64,000 nt of DNA from Prevotella sp. (lineage in GTDB: Bacteria; Bacteroidota; Bacteroidia; Bacteroidales; Bacteroidaceae): contig JAFYJN010000094.1 of NCBI GenBank assembly GCA_017538105.1, positions 1-64,000 on the forward strand, given 5' to 3'. The position numbers were made by a program, and so were the translations under genes. The notes under the pieces were generated by a model. That model did not search any database, was not told where the DNA came from, and saw nothing but the letters and a program-made list of their open reading frames with translations. Each line of letters opens with the position of its first letter. Within the stretch, counting starts at the first letter, position 1. Positions 61,334 through 64,000 of this stretch are shown piece by piece.

Positions 61334-62112
61334 AAGAAACATATTGGTTCGTATTTTGCAAGTCTGACTTGTTGTTGATAAAAGACACAAATGGTCAGTT
61401 GTGTATTCCTTTATCAGAGGAGTCCCCTACCCTTGTTCAACCCTGGCAAAGGATTCATGAGATGCCTCCAATGGAAGGAATACCTGTAAAGGCATATGCC
61501 ATCGACAGTCCTATAACAGGTAATGACGACATGGTAATGTGTGGCTTGCGCAAATCCTTTTACCTCATTCCTGCCAACCATTACTTGATGGCTGGGAAAT
61601 GTCAGGAGATATTGTATTGGGATCAGAACACTCGTTATTGTGGCATCTGTGGCGGAAGAATGCAGATGAACACCAACATCTCAAAACGTTGTGAGTCATG
61701 TGGCAAAGAGATATGGCCGCAATTGGCCACAGCCGTCATTTGTCTCATTTACCGTGGAGATGAAGTGATGATGGTAAGGGCGCGAAACTTCCGTGGCGAT
61801 TTCTATGGCTTGGTCGCAGGTTTCGTTGAGACGGGTGAGACCTTGGAAGAAGCTGTGGAACGAGAGATTGCCGAGGAAGTGGGATTACGAGTGAAAAACA
61901 TCCGCTATTATGGCAGTCAGCCATGGCCTTATCCCAGCGGATTGATGGTTGGCTTTTATGCCGAATATGATGGAGGGAGTGTTCACTTGCAACATTCCGA
62001 GCTATCCTCTGGTGGTTGGTTCCGCTACGACAACCTCCCTACCCTGCCAGAGCCACTTTCCATCGCACGCAAACTGATTGACCACTGGTTGGAAAGTGGA
62101 CGCAAGCCATAA
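61330..62112 (+). CDS. nudC: NADH pyrophosphatase (NUDIX), NAD-cap removal enzyme
   Basis: 260 residues. An N-terminal domain is followed by a zinc ribbon (CGICGG...CESCGKEI, four Cys) and the NUDIX box GFVETGETLEEAVEREIAEEVGL. The NudC-specific SQPWPYPSG motif confirms the subfamily. It hydrolyses NAD(H) to NMN(H) and AMP and removes NAD caps from RNA 5' ends in related enzymes. Placement after a periplasmic nucleotidase hints at nucleotide/NAD salvage, but the two act in different compartments. The stop is one base from the convergent TPR gene. Confidence 0.95.
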   Translation: MKETYWFVFCKSDLLLIKDTNGQLCIPLSEESPTLVQPWQRIHEMPPMEGIPVKAYAIDSPITGNDDMVMCGLRKSFYLIPANHYLMAGKCQEILYWDQNTRYCGICGGRMQMNTNISKRCESCGKEIWPQLATAVICLIYRGDEVMMVRARNFRGDFYGLVAGFVETGETLEEAVEREIAEEVGLRVKNIRYYGSQPWPYPSGLMVGFYAEYDGGSVHLQHSELSSGGWFRYDNLPTLPEPLSIARKLIDHWLESGRKP

Positions 62113-62113
62113 C

Positions 62114-62794
62114 TTAATTTCTCTCTTTCACCAAGGAATAGAGTTCCGACAACTCGGCACGCGATACACCCAATGCCACTGCTTGGTCAAGGTCTTCCTT
62201 GGCCAAGCTTTTTTTCCCGAGGGTGATACGGATAATGGCCCTGTTGAGATAGTATTGAGCTTCAGCAGGGTCAAGACGTATGGCCTCTGAAAAATCGTAT
62301 TCCGCTACATCGTAGAGGTTTCTATCTTTTTCCATACCCGCCCGTGCGGCATAAGCCACAGCATTGTCAGGATACATCTCTACCAAACGGTTCATTATGT
62401 CCATGGCTTCCGTGGGATGATGGTCCCTGTCGTTGAGCAATGCTAACCCCAACAGTCCTTCAAAATGAGTAGGTTGCATACGCAATAACGATTCATAATC
62501 GGAACGAGCAAAGCCATAATTGCCCAATTGGGTATAGGCATAAGCACGATAGAAAAAAGCAGTTGCATTCTCGCCTTTTTTCAGGATGAACGTATATTCA
62601 TCCACGGCATAGTTCCATTGCTCAAGAAGCAAGTTAACGGCAGCTTTGCGAAACCTCAGATCCATATCGTTGGGATGACGGTCTATCTGCTGTATAAGAA
62701 TCGACAGCGAGTCACGCCACTCTTGGTTCGACTGTGCTTTGGCCATCGTGGAAAAGCACAGAGAAAGGATGAAGGCAATTATGCAGTTCTTCAT
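62114..62794 (-). CDS. Exported TPR-repeat protein
   Basis: 226 residues. Signal peptide [20 protein letters not shown] before QSNQEW. About four to five TPR units follow, with [78 protein letters not shown] and [22 protein letters not shown]. There is no enzymatic domain; it is probably a periplasmic scaffold. It overlaps leuB by 4 bp (ATGA), so it is translated from the leu transcript, although no link to leucine synthesis is apparent. Confidence 0.88.
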   Translation of the reverse strand: MKNCIIAFILSLCFSTMAKAQSNQEWRDSLSILIQQIDRHPNDMDLRFRKAAVNLLLEQWNYAVDEYTFILKKGENATAFFYRAYAYTQLGNYGFARSDYESLLRMQPTHFEGLLGLALLNDRDHHPTEAMDIMNRLVEMYPDNAVAYAARAGMEKDRNLYDVAEYDFSEAIRLDPAEAQYYLNRAIIRITLGKKSLAKEDLDQAVALGVSRAELSELYSLVKERN

Positions 62795-63861
62795 GCCGTT
62801 TCATTCTTTATATAATCAACAATCCACTTGCCCACCTCCTTCGTGCCATAATAAGGAGCTCCTTCTACCTGAATCTCCGGAGTTCGGACATTGGCATCGA
62901 GGCTGGCATTCACAGCCTGTCGTATGCAGCGGCCTTCGTCAAGGAGTCCGAAATGCTCATACAGCATGGCAACAGAAAGAATCTGTGCCAATGGGTTGGC
63001 AATATTCTGTCCGGTGGCTTGCGGCCATGAACCATGCACAGGCTCGAAAAGCGGCGTGTGTTCGCCGGTGGAAGCAGAGGGAAGGAGTCCCATGGAACCG
63101 GATATGCAACTGCCTTCATCAGTAAGAATGTCACCGAAAGTGTTCTCTGTCACAATAACATCGAAAAATGTGGGCTCAACAATCATGCGCATGGAAGCGT
63201 TATCAACAAACATATAGTCAACAGTGACATCAGGATATAAAGGTTCCATTTCTTGAGCCACTTGCCTCCATAAACGACTTGAAGCCAACACATTAGCTTT
63301 ATCCACTACAGTGAGGTGGTTGCGGCGTTTACGAGCATATTGAAAACCCACACGAAGGATGCGTTCCACTTCTGGACGAGTATATTTATTCGTGTCGTAA
63401 GCCATGTTGTCGTCCTGATATTTCTCACCGAAATACATGCCACCCGTCAATTCACGTATACAGACAAAATCTGCACCATCCACCAGTTCCGGCCTGAGCG
63501 GACTCTTATGCAACAGGCAAGGGAATGTCTGTATGGGTCGGATATTGGCAAACAATCCCAATTTTTTACGCATGGCCAACAGCCCTTGTTCAGGCCGCAC
63601 CTTGCTCGTAGGGTCATTGTCATATTTAGGGTCACCCACGGCGGCGAAGAGCACGGCGTCGGCCCACATACAAGTTTGGAACGTCTCTTCTGGGAATGGG
63701 TCACCCACTTTGTCAATGGCATCAGCTCCGCAGATGGCATCCTTGTATTCTACTTGGTGTCCGAACTTGTCGGCCACAGCATTCATGACGGCAATACCCT
63801 GTTGCATGATTTCCGGTCCTATGCCATCGCCAGCCAACACGGCTATTTTAAGATATTTCAT
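62791..63861 (-). CDS. leuB: 3-isopropylmalate dehydrogenase
   Basis: 356 residues. NAD-dependent oxidative decarboxylation in leucine synthesis. Visible: [21 protein letters not shown] (N-terminal nucleotide site), [33 protein letters not shown] (catalytic Tyr), the [21 protein letters not shown] lysine motif, [46 protein letters not shown] (metal-binding Asp residues) and [29 protein letters not shown]. Intact. It lies 38 bp downstream of the partial gene at 63900. Confidence 0.96.
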   Translation of the reverse strand: MKYLKIAVLAGDGIGPEIMQQGIAVMNAVADKFGHQVEYKDAICGADAIDKVGDPFPEETFQTCMWADAVLFAAVGDPKYDNDPTSKVRPEQGLLAMRKKLGLFANIRPIQTFPCLLHKSPLRPELVDGADFVCIRELTGGMYFGEKYQDDNMAYDTNKYTRPEVERILRVGFQYARKRRNHLTVVDKANVLASSRLWRQVAQEMEPLYPDVTVDYMFVDNASMRMIVEPTFFDVIVTENTFGDILTDEGSCISGSMGLLPSASTGEHTPLFEPVHGSWPQATGQNIANPLAQILSVAMLYEHFGLLDEGRCIRQAVNASLDANVRTPEIQVEGAPYYGTKEVGKWIVDYIKNETA

Positions 63862-63899
63862 GATTGTACTATTTATAAAAATGTAACGTAGGATACGTG

Positions 63900-64000
63900 C
63901 TAATTATTGTTTTCCTCAAATATATTCAACATCTTGATAGTAGCCTTGATGGCCGCCTCGGTCTGGTCGGCATCGAGGGCACGGGTACGTATGGTCTTGT
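63900..64000 (-). CDS. 2-isopropylmalate/citramalate synthase-like protein, C-terminus (cut by window edge)
   Basis: Only the last 33 codons are present: [20 protein letters not shown], then [12 protein letters not shown] and a TAG stop. The [21 protein letters not shown] motif is the end of the LeuA allosteric (regulatory) domain as found in alpha-isopropylmalate synthase and citramalate synthase. Position directly before leuB matches the leu clusters of Bacteroidales, where a LeuA-like citramalate synthase often precedes leuB. Which of the two enzymes it is cannot be decided from this fragment. Confidence 0.75.
   Translation of the reverse strand, partial: KTIRTRALDADQTEAAIKATIKMLNIFEENNN

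Overview
The window looks like a chromosomal segment of a Bacteroidota bacterium, most likely Prevotella or a close relative (Bacteroidales). Three things point there. Intergenic regions repeatedly carry the Bacteroidota promoter pattern (a TTTG/TTG element, about 19-20 bp, then TAnnTTTG). Shine-Dalgarno sites are largely absent. Lineage-typical families are present: DUF4296, DUF4301, the lipidated BamA-like protein TamL, a TamB-like protein, a type-B-like IleS, an archaeal-type ProS, a HAD-IGPD HisB fusion and a complete Na+-NQR operon. I see no insertion sequence, prophage, integrase, rRNA or CRISPR array, and no gene-free stretch over 300 bp. This is mostly core chromosome.

Layout. 1-3.1 kb (minus): 5' end of rho, an exported protein of unknown function, proS. 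3.3-8.9 kb (plus): a glycine-zipper OmpA-like lipoprotein, mtgA, a SUMF1-fold lipoprotein, a remnant that looks like a polysaccharide flippase, and an exported TPR-CHAT protease. 8.9-13.3 kb: a UvrD/PcrA helicase, a small outer-membrane barrel and serB. 13.5-23.5 kb: a long plus-strand operon with ileS, a cysteine-less DksA-like protein, lspA, a DUF4296 lipoprotein, a 70-residue protein, nadC, an M23 peptidase and a C69 dipeptidase. 23.6-31 kb: hisGDC, a divergent MltF-like transglycosylase, then hisB at the end of a separate operon behind a TrmH-type RNA methyltransferase and a membrane protein. 31-33.8 kb: tamL and a small lipoprotein. 34-38 kb: uxuA-uxuB convergent with a FucP-type transporter. 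38.4-42 kb: uvrA, two tRNAs (Thr-CGT, Gly-CCC) and ndk. 42-49 kb: a DUF4301 protein, a synthetase-only RelA-type RSH, a TetR regulator and a malic enzyme-phosphotransacetylase fusion. 49-55 kb (minus): nqrABCDEF. 55-62 kb (plus): tamB, a periplasmic 5'-nucleotidase and nudC in an ATGA-coupled chain. 62-64 kb (minus): a citramalate/isopropylmalate synthase tail, leuB and a TPR protein.

Shared themes are cell-envelope biogenesis (TamL/TamB, LspA, MtgA, MltF, M23, OmpA), amino-acid synthesis (his, leu, ser), nucleotide and NAD metabolism (nadC, nudC, ndk, 5'-nucleotidase), Na+-based respiration and hexuronate catabolism. The most unusual points are: a tamB frame that extends about 29 codons upstream with no ATG; a short flippase-like remnant next to a C9 tract; an exported CHAT protease; his genes split between two transcription units; an RSH protein with an erased hydrolase site but an RxRD synthetase motif; and two convergent genes whose last codons and stops share one TTATAA palindrome. 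I did not find a clearly new multi-gene system. The exported TPR-CHAT/SUMF1 pair and the DUF4301 protein are the best candidates for undescribed biology.
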